Origin: JAAEKA01 sp049299095
GTDB lineage: Bacteria; Chloroflexota; Anaerolineae; JAAEKA01
Assembly: GCA_049299095.1 (NCBI GenBank)
Contig: JBAQWV010000149.1
Location: 1 to 33,638, forward strand
Reading direction: 5' to 3'
Length of the DNA stretch: 33,638 bases
Positions 23,476-31,435 of the stretch are shown piece by piece (the first letter of the stretch is position 1; each line of letters opens with the position of its first letter). A model generated the notes under the pieces. That model had not been told where the DNA came from. It saw nothing but the letters and a program-made list of their open reading frames with translations, and made no database searches. Position numbers and translations under genes: made by a program.

Positions 23476-23949
23476 ATGCCACTACTCTTCATTCATGGCC
23501 TTGAGGGTACGAGCCAGGGCTACAAACCGACATTTCTACGCACGCTGTATCCGGATTTGATTGCCCCAGACTTCCCCGGCGACTTTTGGCAGCGTATGGA
23601 AAAACTGCAAGCTGTGATCGGCGAACGCGCCGACTGGACGATCATTGGCTCCAGCATGGGTGGGTTGATGGCCGCGGTATTCGCGTGCCGTCATCCACAG
23701 CAGATCGCGCGGCTGGTGCTGCTGGCCCCCGCGCTGGCTTTCCTGAACCTTGCGGAGACGCCGCTGCCCCCTTGCGACGCGCCCACGACGATCTATCATG
23801 GCACGCGCGACACCGTGGTGCCGCTGGAGCCGACGCGACGCACCGCCGAAACGCTGTTCCCCAATCTCGCCTTCCACGTGATAGACGCCACGCACGACCT
23901 GAACCCGGTGATGGGCACGCTCGACTGGCCCGCGCTGCTGGGCAACTAA
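23476..23949 (+). CDS. Small alpha/beta hydrolase (YqiA-like esterase)
   Basis: A compact 157-residue alpha/beta-hydrolase without a lid domain. It begins directly with the first core strand, LLFIHGLEG. The nucleophile elbow is GSSMGG (58-63, S60), the acid is probably D112 in HGTRDTVVP, and the general base H140 in DATHDL. Size and layout resemble the YqiA/UPF0227-type esterases. The ATG at 23476 has no good ribosome site. The stop is three bases before the PlsC start, so translation of the two is likely coupled, which hints at an acyl-ester or lipid substrate. Confidence 0.78.
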   Translation: MPLLFIHGLEGTSQGYKPTFLRTLYPDLIAPDFPGDFWQRMEKLQAVIGERADWTIIGSSMGGLMAAVFACRHPQQIARLVLLAPALAFLNLAETPLPPCDAPTTIYHGTRDTVVPLEPTRRTAETLFPNLAFHVIDATHDLNPVMGTLDWPALLGN

Positions 23950-23952
23950 AAG

Positions 23953-24720
23953 ATGGCCTATCTGCGCGCCGTTTGGCGTTTCCTCTATGGCGTCCCCACG
24001 TTATTGATCGCCACCCTCCTGGTTGTCATTCTGGCCTGGATTCCCGTGCGCGTGCGCGGTATCCGCCTGGCCTCATGGGTTTTTTCCTATGGCGTGCGCA
24101 TTGTGATGCCCGCGCTGGGGCTGGAATTCGTGTGCGATCACCCGGAGATGATCCGCCAGCATCGCGGGCTGATTTTGTCCAACCACGTCTCTTTTTTCGA
24201 TACACTGGTGATGAGCTATCTGTTGCCGATGCGCTATGTGTCGAAAGCCGAAGTACGGCGCTGGCCCTTTATCGGCACAATTGCCGCGGCCACCGGCACA
24301 ATGTTTGTGGATCGGGAAAACAAGAGTAAGCGCGCAGATGTACGACAACAGATCATCAAAAGCCTGAAACGCACACAGTATCCCCCGATTGTGGTCTTCC
24401 CCGAAGGCACGCGCAACCAGCAGGAGGACTTGCTGCCCTTCCGCTATGGTATCTTTGAAATTGCAGTTGAAACCGGCGCGCCCTATCTGCTCTGCGCGAT
24501 CCACTATGAGGAAAGCGGAGCAATGACCTGGCAAAGCCGCAACGAAAGCCTCACCACCACAATCCTGCGCATTGTGCTGCGCGATTCGAGCCGCGTTTGG
24601 CTGCTGCCGTTGCAGGTGGTGCAGCCGCGACCAGACGACGATCCGCAGCGGCTGGCGGCTGACGCCCGCGAGCAGGTAGCTGCGGCGGTCAGTAGCATGT
24701 GGCATTCGCCCTATACATGA
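23953..24720 (+). CDS. Lysophospholipid acyltransferase, PlsC family
   Basis: A 255-residue membrane acyltransferase that transfers acyl groups to lysophosphatidic acid or similar acceptors in phospholipid synthesis. A hydrophobic N-terminal segment spans about 10-35. The catalytic NHxxxxD motif is at 77-83 (NHVSFFD), the acceptor-binding FVDRE at 118-122 and FPEGTR at 149-154. These three motifs in order are diagnostic of the family. It starts three bases after the hydrolase stop and has no independent ribosome site. It ends 12 bp from the convergent NTF2-like gene, with no visible terminator. Whether it is the main PlsC or an accessory acyltransferase cannot be told. Confidence 0.88.
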   Translation: MAYLRAVWRFLYGVPTLLIATLLVVILAWIPVRVRGIRLASWVFSYGVRIVMPALGLEFVCDHPEMIRQHRGLILSNHVSFFDTLVMSYLLPMRYVSKAEVRRWPFIGTIAAATGTMFVDRENKSKRADVRQQIIKSLKRTQYPPIVVFPEGTRNQQEDLLPFRYGIFEIAVETGAPYLLCAIHYEESGAMTWQSRNESLTTTILRIVLRDSSRVWLLPLQVVQPRPDDDPQRLAADAREQVAAAVSSMWHSPYT

Positions 24721-24732
24721 TCGGACAGCGCG

Positions 24733-25131
24733 CTACAGGCCCATCATCTTTTCCATGGCCGCGGCCACAGCTTGCAGGCCACGCAGCGGGCGGATCATCA
24801 CGCGCATTTCGGTGATCTGGCCGGCCGCGTCGAGCTGAAAAATATCTACCCCCTCGATGTCAAGACGCTTGTCTGGGCTGGCGGGTACAGTCGTGCTGAA
24901 CTGCATTACCACGCCGCCGTGGTTGTTGCTCCAGACATTGGTGTAAGTCAAGTCACCGAATACCTGGATCACCAGGCTCAGAATGCCGCGGATAGTATCA
25001 CGACCTTGATACGGCTTGAAGACCGCGGGTGAACGGAAGATGGCGTCCTCGGTGAATAGCTCGCCCACGCGGTCGAAATCCCTGGCAGCAACGGCGGCTT
25101 CCCAGCGAGCGATGAAGGTTTGTGTGTCCAT
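24733..25131 (-). CDS. NTF2-like (SnoaL-type) nuclear-transport-factor-fold protein
   Basis: A 132-residue protein of the NTF2-like/SnoaL superfamily, a cone-shaped fold used by isomerases, cyclases and ligand-binding proteins. TFIARWEAAVAARDFDRVGELFTEDAIFRSP is the standard opening, and GVDIFQLDAAGQITEMRVMIRP the characteristic final strands. The specific reaction is unknown. AAGGAG six bases before the ATG at 25131 fixes the start; the longer open frame to 25653 runs through the divergent esterase gene and is not coding. It has its own promoter, divergent from the esterase/ATP-grasp operon. Confidence 0.85.
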   Translation of the reverse strand: MDTQTFIARWEAAVAARDFDRVGELFTEDAIFRSPAVFKPYQGRDTIRGILSLVIQVFGDLTYTNVWSNNHGGVVMQFSTTVPASPDKRLDIEGVDIFQLDAAGQITEMRVMIRPLRGLQAVAAAMEKMMGL

Positions 25132-25167
25132 GTGCTTCTCCTTGCGGTGCGGGGTAGATACCTGCGC

Positions 25168-25196
25168 ATTATGCCGGATTTGGCAGATTGCGGCAA
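25168..25196 (-). promoter_or_regulatory. Promoter of the NTF2-like gene
   Basis: Minus-strand TTGCCG (25191-25196) and CATAAT (25168-25173) with a 17-bp spacer. Leader about 30 nt. Confidence 0.65.
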
Positions 25197-25222
25197 TTTG
25201 CACGACCCAGCACAGCGACGAC

Positions 25223-25250
25223 TTGCCGCCGCGCCGCTTCTGTGTACAAT
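25223..25250 (+). promoter_or_regulatory. Promoter of the esterase/ATP-grasp operon
   Basis: TTGCCG (25223-25228) and TACAAT (25245-25250) with a 16-bp spacer. Leader about 88 nt to the esterase ATG. Confidence 0.6.
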
Positions 25251-25344
25251 CTGCACAAGCTTGATGCCAGCTCGTCCCATCTCCCTGCGCATCACAGCCC
25301 GCGGGCCGCTGGCTCCGCAGCCTCTCCATCGAGGATACCCCTCC

Positions 25345-26085
25345 ATGCAACGCCGCTATGAGACCGTTTACAGCCCCGCGCTGGGGCGCGCCATGGAATT
25401 GTTGGTTTTCGGTCACTACGGACCGCCGCTGCTGGTGTTTCCATCCGCGGGTGGTCGCTTCTATGATTGGGAAGATCAAGGTATGATCGAAGCGGCTGCG
25501 CCATGGCTGGCAGCCGGCAAGGTGCAGCTTGTGTGCGTGGACAGCGTGGACAACGAAGCCTGGCTGAACCAGCAGGCCGACTTGCCGACGCGGGGGCGCC
25601 GTCACCGTGCGTATGAAAATTACATCGTCAACGAGGTTGTGCCCTTCATCCAAAGTGGCGACGCGGTGTTAGCTCAAGGAATTGGTGTCACCGGATGTAG
25701 CTTGGGCGGCTACCACGCGGCCAACTTTGCGCTCAAATTTCCCAGCATCTTCAACTACGCACTGTGCATGAGTGGCCGCTATGACCTGGAACAGCTCACC
25801 GGTCCCAGCGACGCGCTTGAAGTGCATGACAATAACCCGGTGGCCTATTGCGCCAACCTGCACGGCGATTCGCTGGAAAACATTCGCTCAGGGACTCATT
25901 TGGCATTGGTGTGTGGTCAGGGTGCATGGGAAGATAAATGTCTGGCCGAAACGCGACGGCTGGCTGGGCTGCTATCGGCCAAAGGGATCAGCCACGAGCT
26001 TGACTTGTGGGGTCACGATGTCGAACATCATTGGTACTGGTGGAAACGCCAGCTCGCGCATTATCTAGAAAAATCGCTGGGGTAA
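25345..26085 (+). CDS. Esterase-D-like alpha/beta hydrolase
   Basis: A 246-residue alpha/beta hydrolase of the esterase-D/antigen-85-like group, with no signal peptide. The nucleophile elbow is GCSLGG (117-122, S119) inside VTGCSLGGYHAANFALKFP. The acid is probably E196 or D197 in GAWEDKC, and the base H224 in LWGHDVEHHWYWW. The start is the ATG at 25345 with GAGG ten bases upstream; longer frames reach back into the divergent promoter region. It is the first gene of a three-gene operon, with 15 bp to the first ATP-grasp gene. A role in releasing, trimming or activating the product of the ligases is an inference from context only. Confidence 0.82.
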   Translation: MQRRYETVYSPALGRAMELLVFGHYGPPLLVFPSAGGRFYDWEDQGMIEAAAPWLAAGKVQLVCVDSVDNEAWLNQQADLPTRGRRHRAYENYIVNEVVPFIQSGDAVLAQGIGVTGCSLGGYHAANFALKFPSIFNYALCMSGRYDLEQLTGPSDALEVHDNNPVAYCANLHGDSLENIRSGTHLALVCGQGAWEDKCLAETRRLAGLLSAKGISHELDLWGHDVEHHWYWWKRQLAHYLEKSLG

Positions 26086-26100
26086 GTCACGGAGACCTTT

Positions 26101-27336
26101 ATGCCTACACGAAAACTTGGTTTACTCATCGGTGCAGAAGAAGACGACTGGCCGAGCGCGCTGGAAGCCCTGTTCCGCCGCTACAATCCCGTCACTGCCA
26201 ACACCACCGACCCGCTAGTGGTGGATGTGGAACGGGTGCGCGTTCATCCCTTTGACCTGCGCGCAGACAGCAGCTACGACGCCGTAATTGACCGGCTGGG
26301 CCATTGGCAGGTGAACCCGCGCGAATGGCTGAAAAAGGCTGCGCTGTTCAATGGGGTCTACCTCTTGAACAACCCCTTCACCTTCCAAAGCATGGAAAAG
26401 CACTCAGCCTATGTCGCCATGATGCGCCTGGGGCTGCACGTGCCCAAAACCTGGCTGATCCCGCTCAAATCCTACCCCGACCGCTCCGGCTATCAAGAAA
26501 CCGCGAATCGCTACTACGACTGGTTCGATCTGCCCGGCATCGCGGCCAACGAATTCGGCTATCCGCTCTACATGAAACCCTTCGACGGCGGCGGCTGGCG
26601 CGGCGTCAGCCGCATTGACAACGAATGGGACCTGATGCGCGCCTACGATGCGTCAGGCCAGACCATGATGCACCTGCAAACCGCGCTGGAAGGCTTCGAC
26701 GTGTTCGTGCGGGCGCTCGGCATCGGCCCACAAATCCAGCCCATGCACTACGACCCCAGTCAACCGATCCATGCCCGCTATCTGGTTGATTTCGACTTCC
26801 TGTCGCCAGAAAAGCAACAAGAGATCGTGCGCATCACCAAGATCATCAACGCCTTCTTCCGCTGGGAGATCAACTCCTGCGAAGCAATCCTCAAAGACGG
26901 CCTGCTGCAACCTATTGACTACGCGAACGCCTGCCCCGACATGCACCTCACCAGCCTGCACGTCTTCTTCCCGTGGGCGCTCAAGTCGCTGCTGGCCTGG
27001 TCGAGCTTCTGTCTCGCCACCGACCGCACCATGCGGCTGGACATGGATACCGCCGCGTACTTCAAGATCGCTGACGGCGAAGGTTCTTACGAGGAAAAGC
27101 TGGTCGCTTACGAGGCGCTGGCCGATCAGTACTTTGAAACGACCCGCTTCGAGGAATTCCGCGCCCAGCAGCTCGGCTGGCTGGATGAAGCGATGTGGGA
27201 ATTCGTACAAACGCCAGATTTCGATGGTATCCTGCAGGGCATCGTGCGCGCCAAGTTCCCGGCGCACGAACACGATCACTTCATCGAACACTACCGCGGC
27301 CTCTTGCGCTATTGGGTAGACCGCAACCGCCAATAA
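26101..27336 (+). CDS. ATP-grasp family ligase of unknown product, copy 1
   Basis: A 411-residue cytoplasmic protein with an ATP-grasp core. An N-terminal alpha/beta domain (1-90) is followed by LLNNPFTFQSMEKHSAY (88-104, K100 a likely ATP contact), YPLYMKPFDGGGWRGVSR (154-171: K159 and the glycine-rich loop 163-165), FVRALGIGP (202-210) and the likely Mg-binding segment LLQPIDYANACPD (268-280, D273 and N276). A helical C-terminal domain (about 290-411) is unusual. ATP-grasp enzymes couple a carboxylate to an amine or thiol through an acyl phosphate; I cannot assign the substrates. GGAGA lies six bases before the ATG. The next gene, 16 bp downstream, is a close paralog. Confidence 0.82.
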   Translation: MPTRKLGLLIGAEEDDWPSALEALFRRYNPVTANTTDPLVVDVERVRVHPFDLRADSSYDAVIDRLGHWQVNPREWLKKAALFNGVYLLNNPFTFQSMEKHSAYVAMMRLGLHVPKTWLIPLKSYPDRSGYQETANRYYDWFDLPGIAANEFGYPLYMKPFDGGGWRGVSRIDNEWDLMRAYDASGQTMMHLQTALEGFDVFVRALGIGPQIQPMHYDPSQPIHARYLVDFDFLSPEKQQEIVRITKIINAFFRWEINSCEAILKDGLLQPIDYANACPDMHLTSLHVFFPWALKSLLAWSSFCLATDRTMRLDMDTAAYFKIADGEGSYEEKLVAYEALADQYFETTRFEEFRAQQLGWLDEAMWEFVQTPDFDGILQGIVRAKFPAHEHDHFIEHYRGLLRYWVDRNRQ

Positions 27337-27352
27337 GCGGGGAGAAAAGGCT

Positions 27353-28579
27353 ATGAACAAGAAGATTGGCCTGCTATTGAGCGACGAGGAAGACTGGCCG
27401 GTCGCGTTTGAACAGTTGCACCGCCGCTTTGCGCCGTACATCGAGCGCACCAGCAGCCTGCACACCGAGGTCGAGCGTATCCGCATCCACCCGTTCAATC
27501 TGCGCGCCCCTACCACCTACGATCTGGTGATTGACCGGCTGGCGTGGTGGCACACGCACCCGCGCGAATGGCTGAAGAAAGCCGCGTTGGTGAACGATGT
27601 CTACCTGCTAAACAATCCGTTCACCTTCCAGAGTATGGAAAAACACTCCGCCTACTGTGCAATGATCCGGCTAGGCTTGCCAATCCCCGAAACGTGGCTG
27701 ATCCCAACCAAAACCGGCCCCGACACCGACAAATTCCGCCGTACTGCCAGCCGCTACCACGACTGGTTCGACCTGCCCGGCATCGCCAGCCAGATCGGCT
27801 ATCCGCTCTACATGAAGCCCTTCGACGGCGGCGGCTGGCGCGGGGTCAGCCGCGTCGGCAACGAATGGGAGCTGGCGAACAGCTACGACGCATCGGGTCA
27901 GACCATGATGCACTTGCAGCGCGGTCTGGATGATTTCGATATCTTCGTGCGCGCGCTGGCTATCGGCCCACAGGTCAACATCTTCCACTACGATCCCTTG
28001 CAGCCGATGCACGCGCGCTACGTAGTGGACAGCGACTTCCTCAATCCAGATCATGTGCGCGAGGCCACCGCGGTGGTTAAAATCATCAACGCCTTCTTCC
28101 GCTGGGAGTTCAACTCGTGCGAATCGATCCTCAAGGATGGCGTGCTTCAGCCGATTGACTTCGCCAATGCCTGCCCGGACGTGGCGCTGATCAGCCTGCA
28201 CTTCTACTTCCCGTGGGCAATCAAATCGCTGCTGGCTTGGAGCCTGTTCAGCCTGGCCACCGACCGGCCCATGCGCATGGACATGAACACGCACGATTAC
28301 TTTGCCATCGCCGACTCCGAACGCAGCTACCGCGAAAAACTGACCGCATACGAGGCGCTGGCCGACCAATACTTCGACACCGAACGCTTCCAGGAATTCC
28401 GTGCCACCGCGCTGGCCAATCTGGATGAAACGATGTGGGAGCTGGCACAGTCGCCGGAGTTCGACGACATGCTCGTGCACAACGTGCGCCTGACTTTCCC
28501 GGCTCATGAGCAAGACGGCTTCATCGCACACTACCGCGGCTTGGTGCGCGCCTGGGTAGATGCGGAAAATCGCCCCTGA
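27353..28579 (+). CDS. ATP-grasp family ligase of unknown product, copy 2
   Basis: A 408-residue paralog of the preceding gene, alignable from end to end with only short gaps and, by eye, roughly 60% identical. All putative ATP and metal elements are kept: MEKHSAY, YPLYMKPFDGGGWRGVSR and LQPIDFANACPD. Differences cluster in the N-terminal domain, in the segment around residues 120-140 and in the C-terminal helices, where substrate choice may lie. This fits a tandem duplication followed by divergence, giving two ligases for successive steps or different acceptors. GGGGAG precedes the ATG. The operon ends here; the next structure downstream is the 51-nt hairpin. Confidence 0.82.
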   Translation: MNKKIGLLLSDEEDWPVAFEQLHRRFAPYIERTSSLHTEVERIRIHPFNLRAPTTYDLVIDRLAWWHTHPREWLKKAALVNDVYLLNNPFTFQSMEKHSAYCAMIRLGLPIPETWLIPTKTGPDTDKFRRTASRYHDWFDLPGIASQIGYPLYMKPFDGGGWRGVSRVGNEWELANSYDASGQTMMHLQRGLDDFDIFVRALAIGPQVNIFHYDPLQPMHARYVVDSDFLNPDHVREATAVVKIINAFFRWEFNSCESILKDGVLQPIDFANACPDVALISLHFYFPWAIKSLLAWSLFSLATDRPMRMDMNTHDYFAIADSERSYREKLTAYEALADQYFDTERFQEFRATALANLDETMWELAQSPEFDDMLVHNVRLTFPAHEQDGFIAHYRGLVRAWVDAENRP

Positions 28580-28591
28580 TCATCACCCAAA

Positions 28592-28642
28592 ATAGCTGAG
28601 GCAGCGGGCGCCAGCTTGGCGAATCCCTGCTGCCTCAGCTAT
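28592..28642. promoter_or_regulatory. 51-nt near-perfect hairpin spanning a core promoter
   Basis: The arms ATAGCTGAGGCAGC (28592-28605) and GCTGCCTCAGCTAT (28629-28642) are perfect 14-bp inverted repeats. Inside them GGG/CCC and CGCCA/TGGCG also pair around a three-base loop, leaving only four bulged bases in 51. The right arm overlaps the -10 box of the next gene, and the -35 box lies within the structure. There is no T tract. It could terminate or stabilise the ATP-grasp mRNA, act as an operator, or form a cruciform. Confidence 0.85.
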
Positions 28643-28645
28643 AAT
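28616..28645 (+). promoter_or_regulatory. Promoter of the small membrane protein gene; leaderless type
   Basis: TTGGCG (28616-28621, four of six) and a perfect TATAAT (28640-28645) with an 18-bp spacer. As in the antiporter gene at 61, exactly six bases separate TATAAT from the ATG, so the mRNA should begin at the start codon. Confidence 0.7.
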
Positions 28646-28651
28646 GCACGC

Positions 28652-28969
28652 ATGAAGTGGAATTTTACCCGCCCGACTTTCCCAATGCGCAGCTTGACCC
28701 TGCTCATCTTGCTTGCCGTGGCTGCATTGGCGCTGGCTGTAGTTTTAGTGAACAGTTCAGCCGCGCTGGCAGGCAGCTTAGGGCAAGATTCGCCGGTAGC
28801 CCCGCAACACCTCTCGCCCCTGTCAACTGACGTCACACCGGCCGCCGCGGCGCAACCCGCCCCCGCAGCCACGGCCCCTTCCCAGCCCCCTGTTCCGGTC
28901 GCTCTTGTAGCTGGCGTAATGGTAGCGTTAGTGCTGTTGGCGATCCTGCTGGGGATGCGCCGCCGATGA
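28652..28969 (+). CDS. Small Pro/Ala-rich membrane protein
   Basis: A 105-residue protein that I do not recognise. It has a hydrophobic N-terminal segment (about 13-35) that could be an anchor or a signal peptide ending near SSAALA. A Pro/Ala/Gln/Thr-rich stretch (about 40-78) follows, then a second hydrophobic segment (about 80-100) ending in GMRRR. A membrane helix followed by an arginine cluster at the very C-terminus resembles surface-protein sorting tails, but no LPxTG-like motif is visible. Translation should be leaderless. Its layout is a short version of the next gene's product, suggesting related roles at the cell surface. Confidence 0.65.
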   Translation: MKWNFTRPTFPMRSLTLLILLAVAALALAVVLVNSSAALAGSLGQDSPVAPQHLSPLSTDVTPAAAAQPAPAATAPSQPPVPVALVAGVMVALVLLAILLGMRRR

Positions 28970-29072
28970 TGCGGCCGAGCACCAGGCGCACAGGTGGGGA
29001 ACCACGCCGCGCGGCCCAGCGTCTTTGCTCTGTGAACACACAGTCTTCCACCCTGGTCTTGGGCATTACCGC

Positions 29073-29933
29073 ATGAACCGCCCTGTCACCCGTCGCAGTT
29101 CGCTCCTTGCGCTGCTAGCGTTGGCGCTGCTCGTCAGCCTGTATTTCACCGGCCAGGCATCGCCCGCGCTGGCCGACTTGCTCTTCCAATCGCCCAGCAC
29201 ACCTGCCAACCCCAATTCACCATTGCCCACCCCGACCGCGACACTTGTTGCTACCAACACGCCGCTAGCCCAACCAACACCCACTGCGACCGACACCGCG
29301 CTGCCCAACGCCACCGCCACGCCAACTGCATTGCCCGGCAATACCATCCCACCCGCATCCACTGGCACGCCGCTGCCCCAGCCAACCAACACCGCACCCG
29401 CACCGGCAACGGCGACCGTGCCACCCCCCGCGCCTGGCGTCACACCGAATAACACCGTAGCCGCACCGACCGACCTGCCGCCCCTGCCCGCGGACAGCGG
29501 CCAGCCCGGCCTCGCGCCCACGCGCACGCCGCAACCGATCCTACCACCGCCCGCGGTACCACTCGCTGGCACAGCCACCATCACCGCCACGCAGTCACTC
29601 ACCGGCACGAATTCACTGATCAGCGGCACAGCCCCGTCCGCGCCAAGACAATCACTACGCGAACGGCTCGATCCGGTCCTGTTCATAGACAACCTTGTCG
29701 TGGCTTTTGGCTATGTCTGGATGTGTTTTGCCACCCTAATCATCCTCGCGCTGACCCTGGCCGCCATTTTATTCGTTGGACGCCGCCGCGCCCGCCAAAA
29801 TCAGGCTGTCCCCCCATTGCAACCAGAGACCGCGCCGCCGCGCCCCTTCCCAACACCGCCTTCTGCGCCCCCCGCGTCCCCGCGCGTGGCCGCTCGTCGT
29901 CGCCCCTCTCCGCCACCGCCAGACCTTGAATAG
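29073..29933 (+). CDS. Thr/Pro-rich surface-exposed membrane protein
   Basis: A 286-residue low-complexity protein of no known family. An N-terminal signal or anchor (about 8-35) is followed by some 150 residues dominated by Thr, Pro, Ala and Asn, with many TPT, TAT and PTNT motifs. This is typical of extracytoplasmic stalks and possible O-glycosylation targets. A short folded-looking segment (RERLDPVLFIDNLVVAFGYVW) leads into a C-terminal membrane helix (about 215-240). A basic, proline-rich tail follows, probably cytoplasmic. The ATG at 29073 begins a normal signal sequence, but no ribosome site is evident. It overlaps the likely start of the glycosyltransferase gene by eight bases. Confidence 0.7.
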   Translation: MNRPVTRRSSLLALLALALLVSLYFTGQASPALADLLFQSPSTPANPNSPLPTPTATLVATNTPLAQPTPTATDTALPNATATPTALPGNTIPPASTGTPLPQPTNTAPAPATATVPPPAPGVTPNNTVAAPTDLPPLPADSGQPGLAPTRTPQPILPPPAVPLAGTATITATQSLTGTNSLISGTAPSAPRQSLRERLDPVLFIDNLVVAFGYVWMCFATLIILALTLAAILFVGRRRARQNQAVPPLQPETAPPRPFPTPPSAPPASPRVAARRRPSPPPPDLE

Positions 29934-31422
29934 TTCACTCCTGCGCCGCTTGCCCACCCGCGTTTGGCTGGTCCTGCTGAGCCTGCTAGCGTTCGGCTGG
30001 CGCATGGCCGGTCTCACAAGCCAAAGCCTGTGGCGCGACGAAGTGGATGCGCTGCAATTTGCCAGCCGCAGTTGGCCCGACCTGCTGGCAAACTTTGCCA
30101 AACCAGGCGAAAACGGCCCGCTGTTCTTTGCCTTGCTCCACCCCTGGCTGCAAGCGGTGGGAACCAGCGACTATGCGCTGCGCATGCAAGCCGCCGCGGG
30201 CGGCATCATCACCGTGGTGTTGACCTGGGTGCTGGCGCGCCGTTTGCTCCGTCTTGCCGCCCCAGACCTCCCCACCACACCATCAACCGCCACCATTCCC
30301 CTGCTCGCCGCGCTGCTCGTGGCCGTCAACCCTTACCTCACCTGGTACAGCCAGGAGGCCAAAATGTACGGCTGGCTGCCGGCGCTCGTCTTGCTTACGC
30401 TGCTGGCCTTTCTGGCCGCACTGCAACGCGGCCAATGGCATCGCTGGCTGCTCTACCTGCTGCTCCTCGGCGTCACCGTGCTGCATCACATCTGGGCTGT
30501 GTTGTTAATCCCGCTCTGCCTAAGCTGGCTATTCTGGCTGTGGCCCGACACGCGCCGCCGCCTGCTTCCCTTTGCACTAACGCTAGCCGCGCCCCTGTTC
30601 CCCTACGTCGCGTTGGTGGGCTGGTGGCAATGGCGGCTCTTCACCACCGCCGATTTCCAAACCGGCCACCCCTTCGTGCCGCTGCGCCAAATCGCCACCA
30701 ACCTCGCCACCGCGATCACCATCGGCGTGCGCGGCGGCCCATCACTGCTGCCCATCGCCCTGTTGATCTTTTTATGGCTCATCGCCAGCCTGCTGGGCAG
30801 GCAGGCCCTGCCCGCGCCAAACAAAGCCGGTCGCGTGCTGGGGATGCTGTGGACATGGCTTCTCCTGCCCCCGCTACTGATCTTCCTGGTGTCGCTGCGC
30901 AAGCCCCTTTTTACCGACCGTTATTTGATCTGGATCGTGCCCGCCGCGTTACTACTGGCCGTCTGGGGGATGATCATGCTCACGCGCCTGTGGAGGCCAC
31001 TCGGTGCAGCGATGGTGCTGCTGGTCGTAGTTTTCAGCCTGCTGCAAGGCTGGCAACAGATGCACACACCGATTAAGTCCGATTTCCGCGCGGCCGCGGC
31101 TTTCGTCGAAGCACAACGCGAGCCAGAAGATGTCTTGCTGTTCCAAATCCCCTATAATCGTGCCGTATACGCCTACTACGCGGGAACAACTGCGCACACC
31201 GTAGATGGTCGCTATACGAATAACGGCATTTCACCCACCCAAGTGGATCAAGAAATGACCGCTTTGCTGGCCCACACATCAACCGTGTGGCTGATTGCAT
31301 CAGAAGAAGCCATGTGGGACAGTCGCGGGCTGACGCGCGCCTGGCTCGACGCACACGGCCACAGCACCGAACGCCGCGACTTCGCCCGCGTCGAAGTCGT
31401 GCGCTACACCTTCGGCCCCTGA
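29926..31422 (+). CDS. GT39-like membrane glycosyltransferase (ArnT/PMT type)
   Basis: An integral membrane protein of about 498 residues with some ten hydrophobic segments. Just after the first (about 12-30) comes SLWRDEVDA with D38-E39, the acidic motif found in the first outside loop of GT-C polyprenyl-phosphate-sugar transferases (PMT, ArnT, GT39/GT83). Further loops carry NPYLTWYSQEAKMYGW, also characteristic. The C-terminal 110 residues form a soluble outer domain. It would transfer a sugar from a lipid carrier to a protein or lipid outside the membrane. The start is uncertain: I use TTG 29926, which overlaps the previous stop; the open frame continues upstream to 29776 but there it overlaps the upstream gene. 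A 13-bp gap separates it from convergent mfd. Confidence 0.8.
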   Translation: MNSSLLRRLPTRVWLVLLSLLAFGWRMAGLTSQSLWRDEVDALQFASRSWPDLLANFAKPGENGPLFFALLHPWLQAVGTSDYALRMQAAAGGIITVVLTWVLARRLLRLAAPDLPTTPSTATIPLLAALLVAVNPYLTWYSQEAKMYGWLPALVLLTLLAFLAALQRGQWHRWLLYLLLLGVTVLHHIWAVLLIPLCLSWLFWLWPDTRRRLLPFALTLAAPLFPYVALVGWWQWRLFTTADFQTGHPFVPLRQIATNLATAITIGVRGGPSLLPIALLIFLWLIASLLGRQALPAPNKAGRVLGMLWTWLLLPPLLIFLVSLRKPLFTDRYLIWIVPAALLLAVWGMIMLTRLWRPLGAAMVLLVVVFSLLQGWQQMHTPIKSDFRAAAAFVEAQREPEDVLLFQIPYNRAVYAYYAGTTAHTVDGRYTNNGISPTQVDQEMTALLAHTSTVWLIASEEAMWDSRGLTRAWLDAHGHSTERRDFARVEVVRYTFGP

Positions 31423-31435
31423 GTACCGCAGCGCC

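Noticed and set aside
24733..25653. Extended NTF2-like protein of 306 residues
   Set aside because: The additional part is antisense to the esterase gene and its promoter. AAGGAG supports the ATG at 25131.
29776..29925. Upstream extension of the glycosyltransferase frame into the Thr/Pro-rich gene
   Set aside because: The 50 residues are Arg/Pro-rich shadow sequence of the preceding gene, and the family begins directly with the first membrane helix.
29964..31076. 370-residue frame on the plus strand inside the glycosyltransferase gene
   Set aside because: It is an Arg/Ala/His/Pro-rich shadow frame typical of GC-rich coding DNA, with no recognisable domain.
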